Part shown: positions 49,101 to 58,600 of the stretch, piece by piece
How the letters are laid out: each line of letters opens with the position of its first letter
Position numbering within the stretch: the stretch's first letter is position 1
Source of the DNA: Sthenelais limicola
Lineage: Eukaryota > Annelida > Polychaeta > Phyllodocida > Sigalionidae
Assembly (NCBI GenBank): GCA_942159475.1
Contig: OW804102.1
Span: 28,402,873-28,466,872, forward strand
DNA length: 64,000 bases
Direction: 5' to 3'
Made by a program: the position numbers and the translations under genes
The notes under the pieces: model-generated
What the model saw: the letters and a program-made list of their open reading frames with translations, nothing else
Databases searched by the model: none
Told to the model about the DNA's origin: nothing

Positions 49101-52100
49101 AATTAATTTAAAAAGTAATCATTAGTTTAAATGATAATTTGGAATATTAATGATAATGTGGTTAATTATTGTTACGCAATCATTGTGTAATATTGTGTAC
49201 TATGATATAACAATTGATTTCAATGTATGATAAGTTACAACTTCTTGAATAAGTTACAATTTCATGATAATGTGTACCCACAGTTCTTACCAAAACACTA
49301 TAAAACATGGTGAGTGAGTGAGATTGGTTGCTTTACGCCCTTATCAACACATTTAATATGGTTATATCAAGGGCGGGAGAGCTGAGAGGGAGGCAGTATA
49401 TGATCATACCCAGTAAATAGAGATAGAGAAGAAGGGAGAGAGACAGAGAAAAGAGACAGAAAGGCAGTTTATGGTCATACCCAGGACCATACTATAAAAC
49501 ATGGTACTCACGGAAACGTTTGCAGCATATCTTGCCATTGTTCATTGCTGAGAACATCTTTGTGGGTCGTGGAGTGTAGTCTACCAAAGAATGAACCCAT
49601 TATTGCGGACAGTTTGTCATCCATCTGTCCAGCCATAACATATGTACCAACCACTTTCCTGCCTGCCAAGTTTTCCATTGCAACTACGAAACAGACCAAT
49701 ACATGGTAACGTGTGTCTTTAGTGAATATTAAAGAGAAACAGGAATGTGATGTGTCATAGGAAAATGAGTCCACAAAATCGTAATTCCTTAAGCAAAGTG
49801 CTAAGACAATTCGTAAGGCAATTCGGGAATGTGCGGGCCATGTGTGAGCCACGTGCGAGCCACAAAAGACTAACACAAATTTGTACGAATTGGCCAATTT
49901 TGTTAAGAATTCGTCCACATATAGTCGTAAGACCCCAATTTGTACGAATTGTGAGTTATTGAATGTGTGGCTCAGCTTTATAGGATTGAATTCATTGATA
50001 TTCTGATGTTGTTCTATGCTTATACAAGAATTACAAGGGTAATTCCCGAGAGAAAACTGCCGCCGGTGAGCGATAATACGTGTAGTCTCCATAGGAAGGT
50101 ATTTGTGCAAGTCATCCAAATAGAAATGAGGACGTTTTAACAGTTCTGTAGCAAATACAACTGGGCAATACTCTCCAGAATTTTGGTCAAATGATGGGTT
50201 GGAAAAGAATGGAACAAGAAGTAGAAAATATTTAGATTTTGACTGAGAGTGCAGCTTTAACACCCACTGACACTACAGCCCCTAATGGGACACCTTATAA
50301 CAGAGACTACTGATTCATGATCTGATAACAAGAAGGCCTGTATTTACCGATGTGTAGGTCTCTATCAAAGGCATATGGTGTGGGAATGTGTCCAGGAATG
50401 ATCGTCTCCATCAGACATAATGAGTTGTACTCTATCTCCTGTCTGAACAGGCTGATATTGCTGTGCTGGAAAGCCTGTCAATGCAGACACATATGGGTCA
50501 GATTTTCATAAAATGTACAATTCGCCTTCACCAATCCTCTCAAATAACCAACATTTACGACAAAAATGAGCTTCAAAATGCAGTTTGAACTTATACTTTA
50601 AATCAATGTGATCCGAAATATACTCAGATATACCCGATATTCATAATTGTTCAGCCGAATTTAGCCAAATTTCCTAAATGTGTAGAGATGCCAATCGTAC
50701 ATTTTCTGAAAATCTGACACATTTATACTCCATACATTATACTTATTACAAAAGGATTCCGAACTCACAAAAATAACTAGTTGAGAAAGTAAAAAAACAT
50801 TCTCATCTTCTAATTAAACACTTTACATGCTATCTGCTTTGCTATTTACAAAAGTATTGCATCGCAAATTTAGATGGATACATTTTTCATTACGATATGA
50901 GAAAGGCTCATAGTTTTAGTGAATGAATGGTCTAACTAGTATGAACAGAATTCATATATATGAAAATAGGCTTACCTCAGTGGCACCTTGTTCAGGCCCA
51001 TATTTGAGAATAGCAGAGGAACGTCCATCTTTAGACGAAGCCAAGAAGATATGGTTGATGAAGCCTTGTTCATCAAGTGGTTTGAGAAGAAAGCCACCGG
51101 GATCTTCACTGAGAAACTATGTTGTTGTTTAAATATTGGTATTCAGACTTGTGGTTTTAATTCTTAACGAAATATACTAAGGAATCACGGATTTAAAACA
51201 TGATAGAAGTTAACCCACTTAAGAATCGAGTAATGGTATATGATTAGGAAAAAGATAAGGGAAAAGATGATAAGAAGGAGGCTAGCTGAGTCAGTTTCTT
51301 ATTTACATGTGTTAGTAGGCTATACTCATAACAGGTATGCTAAAGATACATCCTCAGTTATAAACATACTTCCAATATAATCACTTACTCAAAGATAGAC
51401 ACATTAAAGTCCCCATACATGCAGGAGATACCAACAAATTGAACTATCTAAAATGAGTGTAAATAACGACTTCGTCATCAAAATGTTGCAAGATGTTCAA
51501 TGTTCATGGAGCCACCGTGTGGCAAATAAATTGTATGGAGAATCAAATAGCTATAACCTATATGCGTAGCAGTATCGAGCCTCTCCTATATATGGGTCAG
51601 ATTTTCAGAAAATGTATAATTTAACTTCGCCAATCTCCTCCAATAACCCAACTTCCAGACGAAAATAAACTTCAAAATATAGTTCAACCTAACCAAACAG
51701 ATTGCCAGAATCAATGCAATGCCAAATATACTCAAATGTACCTAATATTGACCATATTGCATCTTAATTTAGCAGAATTTACTAAATGTGTAGAGCTGCC
51801 AATTGTACATTTTCTGAAAATCTGACCCATATATATAGGTAATGGGTACATTTGAGTCTCCATATGCGTTATGTAAAGAAAAACATGGGTTCATTGGTGT
51901 GCACCAGAAAAAAACATCTTTAGCTAATTCCTTGCCTTTACTGAATCGACAACGCATACAAACCAATGTACATGTTCGGATATATTAAATAGTTGATATT
52001 TCTCTTTGTAGAAATGCACTCATTTTCAGGATGTTTAATGCCCCTGGTCGTGTGAGTACATGTATTACATGTCGGGGAAATGTATTAAATATATCAATGC

Positions 52101-53005
52101 ATTCTTTACTACTTATTGTCATCCCACAGACATTGCAAAGTCTATTCTCAAAAAAATAAATTATCAAACTTAAAATATAGAAGTACTTATTGGATGTCCT
52201 ACTGTTTACTATCATTAGAATCAGCTTGACCTCATCCTTTCAGATATGATGATATCTCAAAATCATTTTTTACGACTTGTGTTTCATTTTCCTGAAGCAC
52301 TTCACAAATGTGTCTGATGTATGCATGCAGAGCTGGCATTCTTAATCTAACTGGGCCATTGGCAATAATAAAAGGACTAACACAAGGCCATGGACTAACT
52401 TCGTTGGGTTTCAGATAATAAATGACATCCCAATTAAACTAAAATGTTTAGAAAAAAGGATTATATGCAAAGCTATGTAGATAGACGGAGCGTGGTTCAC
52501 CTTCCTATACGACCGCTTGAAAAACAATTATATGAGTCAGATTTTCAGAAAATGTACAATTCACCTTCACCAATCATCTCCAATAACCCGAATTTCAGAC
52601 GACAATAAAGTTCAAAATGCAGTTCAGCCTAACCAAACAGATTGCTAGAATCAATGCAATGCCAAATATACTCGAATTTACCTAGTATTGACTAAATTGC
52701 AGCCTAATGTACTAAATGTATACAGCTGCCAATTGTACATTTTCTGAAAATCTGACCCACATGCAAAGCTGTTGTACAATCTGTCTACAAGTGGCAGTTT
52801 TAACTTCAACCTCTCAACTCAACTGCAGTAAGGACAGTCACACCAATACATACCCCTTGTTGACAAGGGCTAGGTTGAGGAAATATAACAACGATAATGG
52901 AAAACACAGTACCTTCAACTGAGGCACATCCTTGTGCTTTGCTCCAAATGTGATCACTATATTTCTAAATTCTGGAAGACTTGCCATGACTAATGCAGTG
53001 GCCAT
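45989..53005 (-). CDS. Gene A: methylthioribose kinase-like protein (APH/ChoK fold), complete, 9 exons
   Basis: Join of minus-strand exons 53005-52913, 51447-51389, 51108-50976, 50474-50348, 49683-49512, 48838-48604, 47728-47569, 47015-46916 and 46136-45989. All junctions are GT-AG and every phase fits, giving 408 residues, about the usual length of S-methyl-5-thioribose kinases. Seen: an N-lobe segment GFINHIFL...SAILKYG (about residues 67-87, nucleotide loop and lysine strand), AMENL at the hinge (139-143), catalytic loop HGDSHVNS (257-264), and VIDFEFGGPG then FFD (274 onward) for metal binding. The spacing HGDxHxxS to VIDxEF matches bacterial and plant MTR kinases as I recall them. Family role: ATP-dependent phosphorylation of a small hydroxyl substrate, cytosolic. 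The substrate here is inferred, not shown. The start is the first ATG after an in-frame TAA nine codons upstream. It sits directly downstream of paralogue gene B on the same strand. Confidence 0.88.
46137..46915. other. Gene A intron 8
   Basis: 779 bp. Holds a direct pair CCTCAATAGGATATGATGAG at about 46252-46301 and no recognised mobile element. Confidence 0.75.
46916..47015 (-). CDS. Gene A exon 8 (C-lobe helices)
   Basis: Acceptor TTTACAG, donor GTAGGT; phase 1 in, phase 2 out. Encodes ANYMKAFGG...LLLGSQLFR, aligning with DAYLEVFAG...TGSSLFQ of gene B. Confidence 0.85.
47134..47373 (-). mobile_element. R1 element in gene A intron 7
   Basis: Full length: GGGTCAGATCGTCAGAAAAT to TTCCGGAAATCTGACCC. 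Confidence 0.87.
47569..47728 (-). CDS. Gene A exon 7 (metal-binding Asp)
   Basis: Begins VIDFEFGGPGCAFFDITHL, the DxE-type metal-binding segment and the FD that follows it in MTR and choline kinases. Donor GTAAGT, phase 1 out. A basic stretch RTRRKNDIRR lies near its end. Confidence 0.92.
47830..48330 (+). mobile_element. R7 element with fold-back tip, copy 2, in gene A intron 6
   Basis: Fold-back at 48186-48320: GAATGGAACTCGCCGGCAAT with its complement. Arm bases differ from copy 1 but match each other. Confidence 0.82.
48604..48838 (-). CDS. Gene A exon 6 (catalytic loop)
   Basis: 235 bp, identical in length to gene B exon 6. Ends CFCHGDSHVNSFMTDGTSVQ, which contains the Asp of the phosphotransferase catalytic loop. 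Acceptor CCCTTAAG, donor GTGTGT; phase 2 in, phase 0 out. Confidence 0.92.
49297..49505 (+). mobile_element. R2 SINE-like element plus 15-bp target duplications, gene A intron 5
   Basis: Element about 49312-49490, flanked by ACTATAAAACATGGT at 49297-49311 and 49491-49505. The right duplicate ends just before the exon 5 donor region (donor GT at 49511-49510). Confidence 0.92.
49512..49683 (-). CDS. Gene A exon 5 (hinge and start of C-lobe)
   Basis: 172 bp, identical in length to gene B exon 5, with 16 of 57 residues shared. AMENL is the hinge and HSTTHKD is a conserved C-lobe segment. Acceptor CGTAG, donor GTGAGT. An R2 insertion lies a few bases inside the following intron and leaves the donor intact. 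Confidence 0.9.
49745..49780 (-). mobile_element. R3 end fragment
   Basis: TGTGATGTGTCATAGGAAAA followed by TGAGTCCACAAAATCG. Confidence 0.6.
49977..50260 (-). repeat. R14 dispersed repeat, copy 2, uninterrupted, gene A intron 4
   Basis: Counterpart of 22341-22810 without the R2 insertion. It is open in the exon 5 frame, which makes a misleading 251-codon reading frame. Confidence 0.72.
50348..50474 (-). CDS. Gene A exon 4 (N-lobe helix)
   Basis: 42 codons plus one base. The segment FRQEIEYNSLCLM aligns with RQVLEFNSLKLL in gene B and holds the conserved helix glutamate. The donor is GTAAAT; phase 1 out, as in gene B. Confidence 0.88.
50495..50718 (-). mobile_element. R1 element in gene A intron 3
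   Basis: GGGTCAGATTTTCATAAAAT to TTTTCTGAAAATCTGAC; begins 20 bp from exon 4. Confidence 0.86.
50976..51108 (-). CDS. Gene A exon 3 (kinase N-lobe)
   Basis: Acceptor TTTCTCAG, donor GTAAGC; phase 2 in, phase 0 out; 44 codons. GFINHIFLASS then SAILKYG fits the Gly-rich strand and the lysine strand of the MTR kinase N-lobe, with the lysine the likely ATP-contacting residue. Confidence 0.85.
51389..51447 (-). CDS. Gene A exon 2 (59 bp)
   Basis: Acceptor ATTTTAG, donor GTAAGTG. Phase 0 in and phase 2 out, the only reading that links exon 1 to exon 3 without a stop. It encodes IVQFVGISCMYGDFNVSIF plus two bases completing Asp. It is too short to find by open-frame search and is supported by splice sites and phase only. 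Confidence 0.68.
51594..51828 (-). mobile_element. R1 element in gene A intron 1
   Basis: Flanked by CTATATA and ATATATAG, ends matched. Confidence 0.9.
51996..52310 (+). mobile_element. R3 element, left end lost, gene A intron 1
   Basis: Body from CTCTTTGTAGAAATG to CGACTTGTGTTTCATTTTCC. Confidence 0.68.
52534..52758 (-). mobile_element. R1 element in gene A intron 1
   Basis: GAGTCAGATTTTCAGAAAAT to CTGAAAATCTGACCC; a second copy in the same intron and orientation. Confidence 0.87.
52913..53005 (-). CDS. Gene A exon 1 (start codon)
   Basis: 31 codons, beginning MATALVMASLPEF and ending at QLK before the donor GTACTG, phase 0. An in-frame TAA lies nine codons upstream, so the first ATG is taken. 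A second ATG at codon 7 is possible. It is the least certain exon because the N-terminus of the family is poorly conserved. Confidence 0.7.
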
Positions 53006-53257
53006 TACTTCTAAGGATTTAACTTCAATGTGTTATCTCTCAGCAGTCCTAAAAAGTAACTATGTTTCTAGCACACTAGGTCACCTGTTTACATATTGAC
53101 AACGAGGTTTCTGTGTGATGCAAGGGATGATGTATGAACTGGTTCATGTGAGGAAAGGAAGAGGTCATGCATATTAGTCCGAGGAGAAAAGACACAGACA
53201 CAACTACATTGTGTTATTTGACAAGGTTGTTTTCAGCAGGTTCAGATACCTATTTTC

Positions 53258-53445
53258 AATAGGCGATTTGCATAGCCGCCATTTTGAATCTTGATTCGCG
53301 TGGAATTATGGGACTAATGATACCGTCTAAAATGTTCAGCATGGAATATTGATCAATGCTCTGATAACATTATCCATGTATCATACATGTTGCCATGACA
53401 CATGTCTCCATCTTTCCAATCATGCATTTGGTTTTCATAGATCAT
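53258..53445 (-). mobile_element. R4 half element, upstream of gene A
   Basis: AATAGGCGATTTGCATAGCC to GTTTTCATAGATCATTTA, about 250 bp upstream of the gene A start codon; the other half is missing. Confidence 0.74.
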
Positions 53446-53533
53446 TTATACAGTTTGTTAGTCAGGTATGGATCACAGAGGTCGATCAAGTCCTCGTACA
53501 TTATTATCATACAGTAACCCGGATAGGTTTACA

Positions 53534-54269
53534 GGTGTAGCAGTTCTAATGTACCCCCCATCAGATGTACCCCCCGGTATAACTAACCTAGGTCTAATGT
53601 ACCGGGGGTACATTTGACCTAGGCCCAATGTACCCCCGGGGGTACTTTAGACCTAGGTTGGATATACCTCCTCCAGTTTTAACTTACCCCCGGGGGTAAA
53701 ATAGACCTAGGTCAAATGTACCCCACCCAGGTTCAAAGTACCCCAAAGGGGGAAACTAAACCTAGGTCTAATATACCCAAAATATTTGAAAGTAACCAAG
53801 TAAGTACTGATAGAAACATTAATTCTTTAAATTATGACAATAAAAGTAATAGTACATACCTAATAGTCAGAACTGAATAGATTTTAGTAATGAATTAATG
53901 TGATCTGAGAAAATTATTTAATTCAGGATATGAATTACACAGAGTGCTGTTCTCATCACATCCTGTAGCATTTTATTATATATTAAATCATTGACATAAT
54001 ATTATAATAGTGACAACTCTACTTATAGGCATTACATAGAGCAAAAATCGTAAATTCCTATCTACAATAGTCCAATTCAATTTTAAATGTGGGGTTGTAG
54101 CATAATCTTAATTTGAGGCAAGTAATGGAATCAATAGAATTTACAAAATCCAAGATTATCAAAGAAACAAAGGGGGGTAATTTGAACCTAGAGGGGGTCA
54201 TTTAAACCTGAGGTCTAAATTACCGGGGGGGGTACATTAGATCGGGGGGTAATTTAGAACTGTTACACC
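53534..54269. mobile_element. R9: 736-bp element with CCTAGG-motif arrays
   Basis: Ends GGTGTAGCAGTTCTAATGTA and, inverted, GGTGTAACAGTTCTAAATTA followed by CCCCCC: about 26 bp, nearly identical. Subterminal zone 53540-53770 has five CCTAGG sites amid GTACCCCCGGGGGTAC-type palindromes; the right zone 54172-54250 has related GGGGGTAATTT and AACCTAG phrases. AT-rich core, no coding. Lies between genes B and A. Confidence 0.78.
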
Positions 54270-54931
54270 GGTACAAAATCACTCGACATATTAAAGACTA
54301 CTACAGGTTTTTGTGTGTTTTTGTTTTCTTTTGGCTTCTACACTAATTATTATCTTGCTACTGGGTCTTTAATTTAATATTGAAGTAGGTCGTTATCATT
54401 GATGCCTTTTACTCATCTAGATTCATGAATTAATTGAATAAATGTTTAATTCAATAATCGGATTCATCAACCGTCTCTAGTTATAGAAGGGAACACCGAA
54501 ATAGATAAAGGATCAAAGAAATAGATGAGGGAACAAAGAATTAAAGGTGTCCATTTAGGCCACCCTGTTTTATTTTCTGAACATAAGCGAAACAATCCAA
54601 AAGAAATATCGAACCGTTGCGGGCGTGGGTGTGTGGTTGCTATAGCCCCGACTCCACTGATATTCCTTCCCTCTGAGACATACAGACTTTTATTTCCAAA
54701 GGAAACGGGTGCAATTCTTCTGTACATTGACAGCTCTTCCAGAAAGCCCGTAAATAAGGTAAAATGATTGTCAGCGGTCCAAAGACCTTGCTTGAACAAT
54801 TATATTCATGAAGAAAACAGAACCCTTGCCTCTTTCCTACACATAGACTCTGATATGTGACACAATATGTAAGTTTTTAGTGCTGTTAGCAAACCGTAGC
54901 CTGTTCCGGCACATAATTGTAACCATCCTAT
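54270..54931. other. Intergenic, no gene seen
   Basis: A stretch at 54467-54799 is open on both strands, without splice or family support. Confidence 0.5.
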
Positions 54932-55280
54932 AATACATAGTATTCACATGACGTCACCCCAGTCAGCGGCTATCCCCACTGACAGCCATACTATGTGGCT
55001 ACACAGGGAGCCGTAGGCACTAGATCGACAGGCCTTCCCGTTTTGAATGTTGGATAATGGCGATTATACTCATTATTCCATCTTGACACACTAAAAAATG
55101 AAAATCAAACCTATCACCATACTTTATATTACATTTGCTAAAACTCTCGGAGGTGAAAACGGACGGAAAACAGCATTGTCGAGGCTTGGAGCAGACATGT
55201 CCAGCTAACGTTTACAAGGCTTGACCCACAGTATGGCGAGCCGCAGCCAGCGCCGTGACGTCAGTGAATACTATGTATAG
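54932..55280. mobile_element. R10: 349-bp element, TIR ATACATAGTATTCAC..GACGTCA
   Basis: Left TACATAGTATTCACATGACG and right CGTCAGTGAATACTATGTA are inverted over about 24 bp; each arm ends in a TGACGTCA octamer. No coding. It lies about 230 bp past the gene B stop. Confidence 0.8.
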
Positions 55281-55506
55281 TGAATACCACTTCCACAGGT
55301 CTAATGGTCCATTAAGGATCACTGTGTATTACTCCAGTGTGTAATTCGGCTCCAGAAACTCCATTAGACCTCTATCTTTCTATGAAAGAGAGTAGAAACG
55401 TCAGATATCTTGATTTACTTCTCATACTAAAGGTTCAGATATCAGTTCCCCGGATTCACTTGAAATGTGTCACAATGAAGTCCTGTGCTTGTTGCTTCTA
55501 TTAAGC

Positions 55507-55645
55507 CTAAAAGAGCAGTTTGATTAGACTTTCTGTATCAGCTACGTCTTGGAAATGCATCAAGAGTGAATGACCTTTCTTTAGAAATCCCACTTTCTGC
55601 TCTGCTGTCAGGGTTGCTATTTGTTGCAGCTGTCCATATGTGCTT
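55507..55645 (-). CDS. Gene B terminal exon
   Basis: Acceptor GCTTACAG, 45 codons then TAG: STYGQLQQIATLTAEQKV...SLIKLLF. Same phase and similar length as gene A exon 9. No clear AATAAA found close downstream. Confidence 0.85.
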
Positions 55646-58600
55646 CTGTAAGCAAGAACATGAGAAACACATGTATCATCAATCACATTGAGTAACAGGT
55701 AAATTAGCCTTTTAGTAGAGGTTTCTAACAGCTGCTGGACTAACTGTTTCTAGTGGGAGAACAATCCTGTTTAGTGTATATGGATCAGATCTTCAGAAGA
55801 TGTACAATTGGCAGATCTACCCATTTAGTAAATTCTTCTAAATTGGATTTACAAATGGTCAGTACTAGGTATATCTGAATATATTTGATATTGCCTTGAT
55901 TCAAATAATCTGTTTGGTTCTGTTGAACCGCATGTATTTCGAACCTCACTTTTGTCTTAAATTTGGATTATTTGAGAGAAAATATATAAAAGAGGATCGG
56001 TGAAGGCGAATTGTACATGTTCTGGCGATTCCTCCTATAAATTGAATGCTCTTCAGGCATATATACCAAGTATATTTGGTAGCCTTGGTCAATACCATTT
56101 ATGAGTTGTTGTTATTCATCTTTTCGGTACAGCTCGGTTTTCATCGTTTTTTACCATTGGAGACCTGGACCTGGGAGGGAGGGTATCAATGCCCTAGTTG
56201 GACTACCTCCTATATATCCTACATACTCGCATATGTGATGTGTTAAAGCAAAAAGAGTCACAAGTCGCAAAAAAAGTGTTTCTTGAGATACCATCATATT
56301 TGAAAAGATGAGATCAAGCCAATTCCAATGATAGCAACCATTAGGACATTTATTAAGTACTTCTTTATTTCTAATTTGATATCTTTAATTTTGAAAAAGA
56401 AGTTTGCAATATTTGTGGGTGGACCATAACTAGTAAAGTAATTAAATATACTCTATAGGATGGCCTACGAAATACAATATACATATATTTAATATCCTTA
56501 TACTTCACATCTTCATAATATATTCACACTGTAGTGTTCTTTGCTGCAAACCCAGTTCACCTAGCATAGAATAAAAGCCAAAGAATGTTAAATTTCCTCA
56601 ACGTTTCTCTGTTTATTCAACTCAAGAGGCAAGCAGAACCTGTCCGAAGCTTGTTCTCGGACCACTACACCAATCCAGGTACACAGTACCACATGGTGTC
56701 TTGAAGTATACAAACAGTGGAGTACGAATTATTAAAAGATTTGATATCATTTACAGTAACACAGGCACTAAGGCCACAGTCCCTTATACATTAAGGTTAA
56801 CCAATAACACCGTGAAATGCTGCCAGAGAATAATAAGAGGTAGAAGTGCGTGTGACTTCTGGACTCAGTAATAATATAGAGAAATAAGCCCACAGTGGTA
56901 GTTCCACCTGGTGCTTCGGAGAAGAAGTGACCATTACCACTACAATACTACTTTAAACGGTACATATCCCAAATATGAGAACATTGCTATACCAACACGT
57001 CCTCTGTATAAAACCCATTCAAAAATATCTATCTGGCGACTTGTGACTAATTTTCCTGGAACACATCACATATTGTTATTGTTGGCATATGGAAGTATAT
57101 GGGTCAGATTTTCAGAAAATGCACAATTGGCAGCTGTAAAGATTTAGTTAATTCTGCAAAATTAGGCTGCAGTTTGGTCAATACTAGGTAAATTCGTGTA
57201 TATTTGGCATTGCATTAATTCTAGCAGTCTATTTGGTTAGGTCGAACTGTATTTTGAACTTAATTTTGTCTAAAATTCGGGTTATTTGAGAAGATTGGTG
57301 AAGGTGAATTGTGCATTTTTTGAAAATCTGACCCATGTATGAGACATTGGCTTCTATACTCACAGTTGGAAGAGTGAGGAGCCTGTGAAGGCTGTGACGT
57401 CTGCCAGGTAGGCTGTAGTACCACCCAGCAGGTCCATCCGTCCAGCAAATACCTCCAGGTACGCATCAACTATAGACACAGGGAATAATTGGACAAGTGA
57501 TAAAAAAATAAAACAAAAGATAATTTATAGATCACTTATAGATTATTCATAAAAAATACAAGATTTTTCAATTCAATTCAAGTGCTATATTAATGCAATG
57601 GGAGATTCTAGGTCAATTACCCCGGTCTTAAGCCTCCCTGACACAAGCCCTCGGCCGTAAGCCCTCTGGTGACCCCCCCCCCTCCGGACAAAAGCCCCCT
57701 AGGCAAAAACCTAGCCAGAAGTTCCCCACTAGGCATCATATAGACCCCCTAGACAAAAGGCTCCCAGTTATATATTATTTGTGTCCATTGTTCTCGTTAT
57801 TTAAAATTGCTTTTCCTGATTCTTTTTTTACTGGAGTAAGCTGATTAATCTCTCTCTACCCCTACCCTTCTCACTCTCTCTCTCTTTTCTATCCCCCCCC
57901 CTCTCGTCCATCCCTCCCTTCCATTCCTTCCGTATGTGAATTCCTGGAGAAATACCAATTTAACTGAGAAAATAAGACATTAATAGTCTCCACTTGAAAT
58001 GAGTAGGTGAAATAAGAATCCTATTTCTCCCTCTCCATTCCAATATAGAAAAACTATTTCGTTTCCTTTTACTGGACTTAGAGCTTAATTTGGATGTTAT
58101 TTCGCCGAAATATGAATGCTATCTAATCCAAATATATGTCTATATATGTTATATGTCTATAACAACGTATGGATGTCTTCGTGAAGTCTAGGCTTTATGT
58201 TATGACTGGTGTAACATAAATGGTAACGAATTTAAAGATGATCTAATATGTTTTGACTGGGAGGCAATTGACCTGACACTGTAGTGGGCAGTTATTATAC
58301 TCTCCGGTGGTCGTCAGCTTTGGTATACAATGCCAGCGACACCACCTTTATGACCTGGAAGATAGCCCTCGTAGTTGAAGAGTATTAATTGTCTTATTTC
58401 AAGCCATGAATACTCATCATTCTATGCTTGAAGTATACTTTATCCAGAAAGAAAGGGATATATGTGGTATACTTTGGGCAGGCACATGCCAAATGTAGAA
58501 TATCTATGGAGTCCGGGACCTTAGCAACACAGGTAAAACTCTGGGTCCCTTGCAAACAGGGTAATACGTTTTGATCGTGTCCAGATATATAACCGCTGCA

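Noticed and set aside
49508..50263. 251-codon open frame on the minus strand as a single-exon gene
   Set aside because: Only its last 172 bp is kinase exon 5; the rest is intron occupied by repeat R14, and the splice acceptor at 49685-49684 fits the gene B pattern.
54467..54799. 110-codon minus-strand frame in the intergenic space
   Set aside because: Also open on the plus strand, no splice sites that join it to either kinase gene, no recognisable domain.
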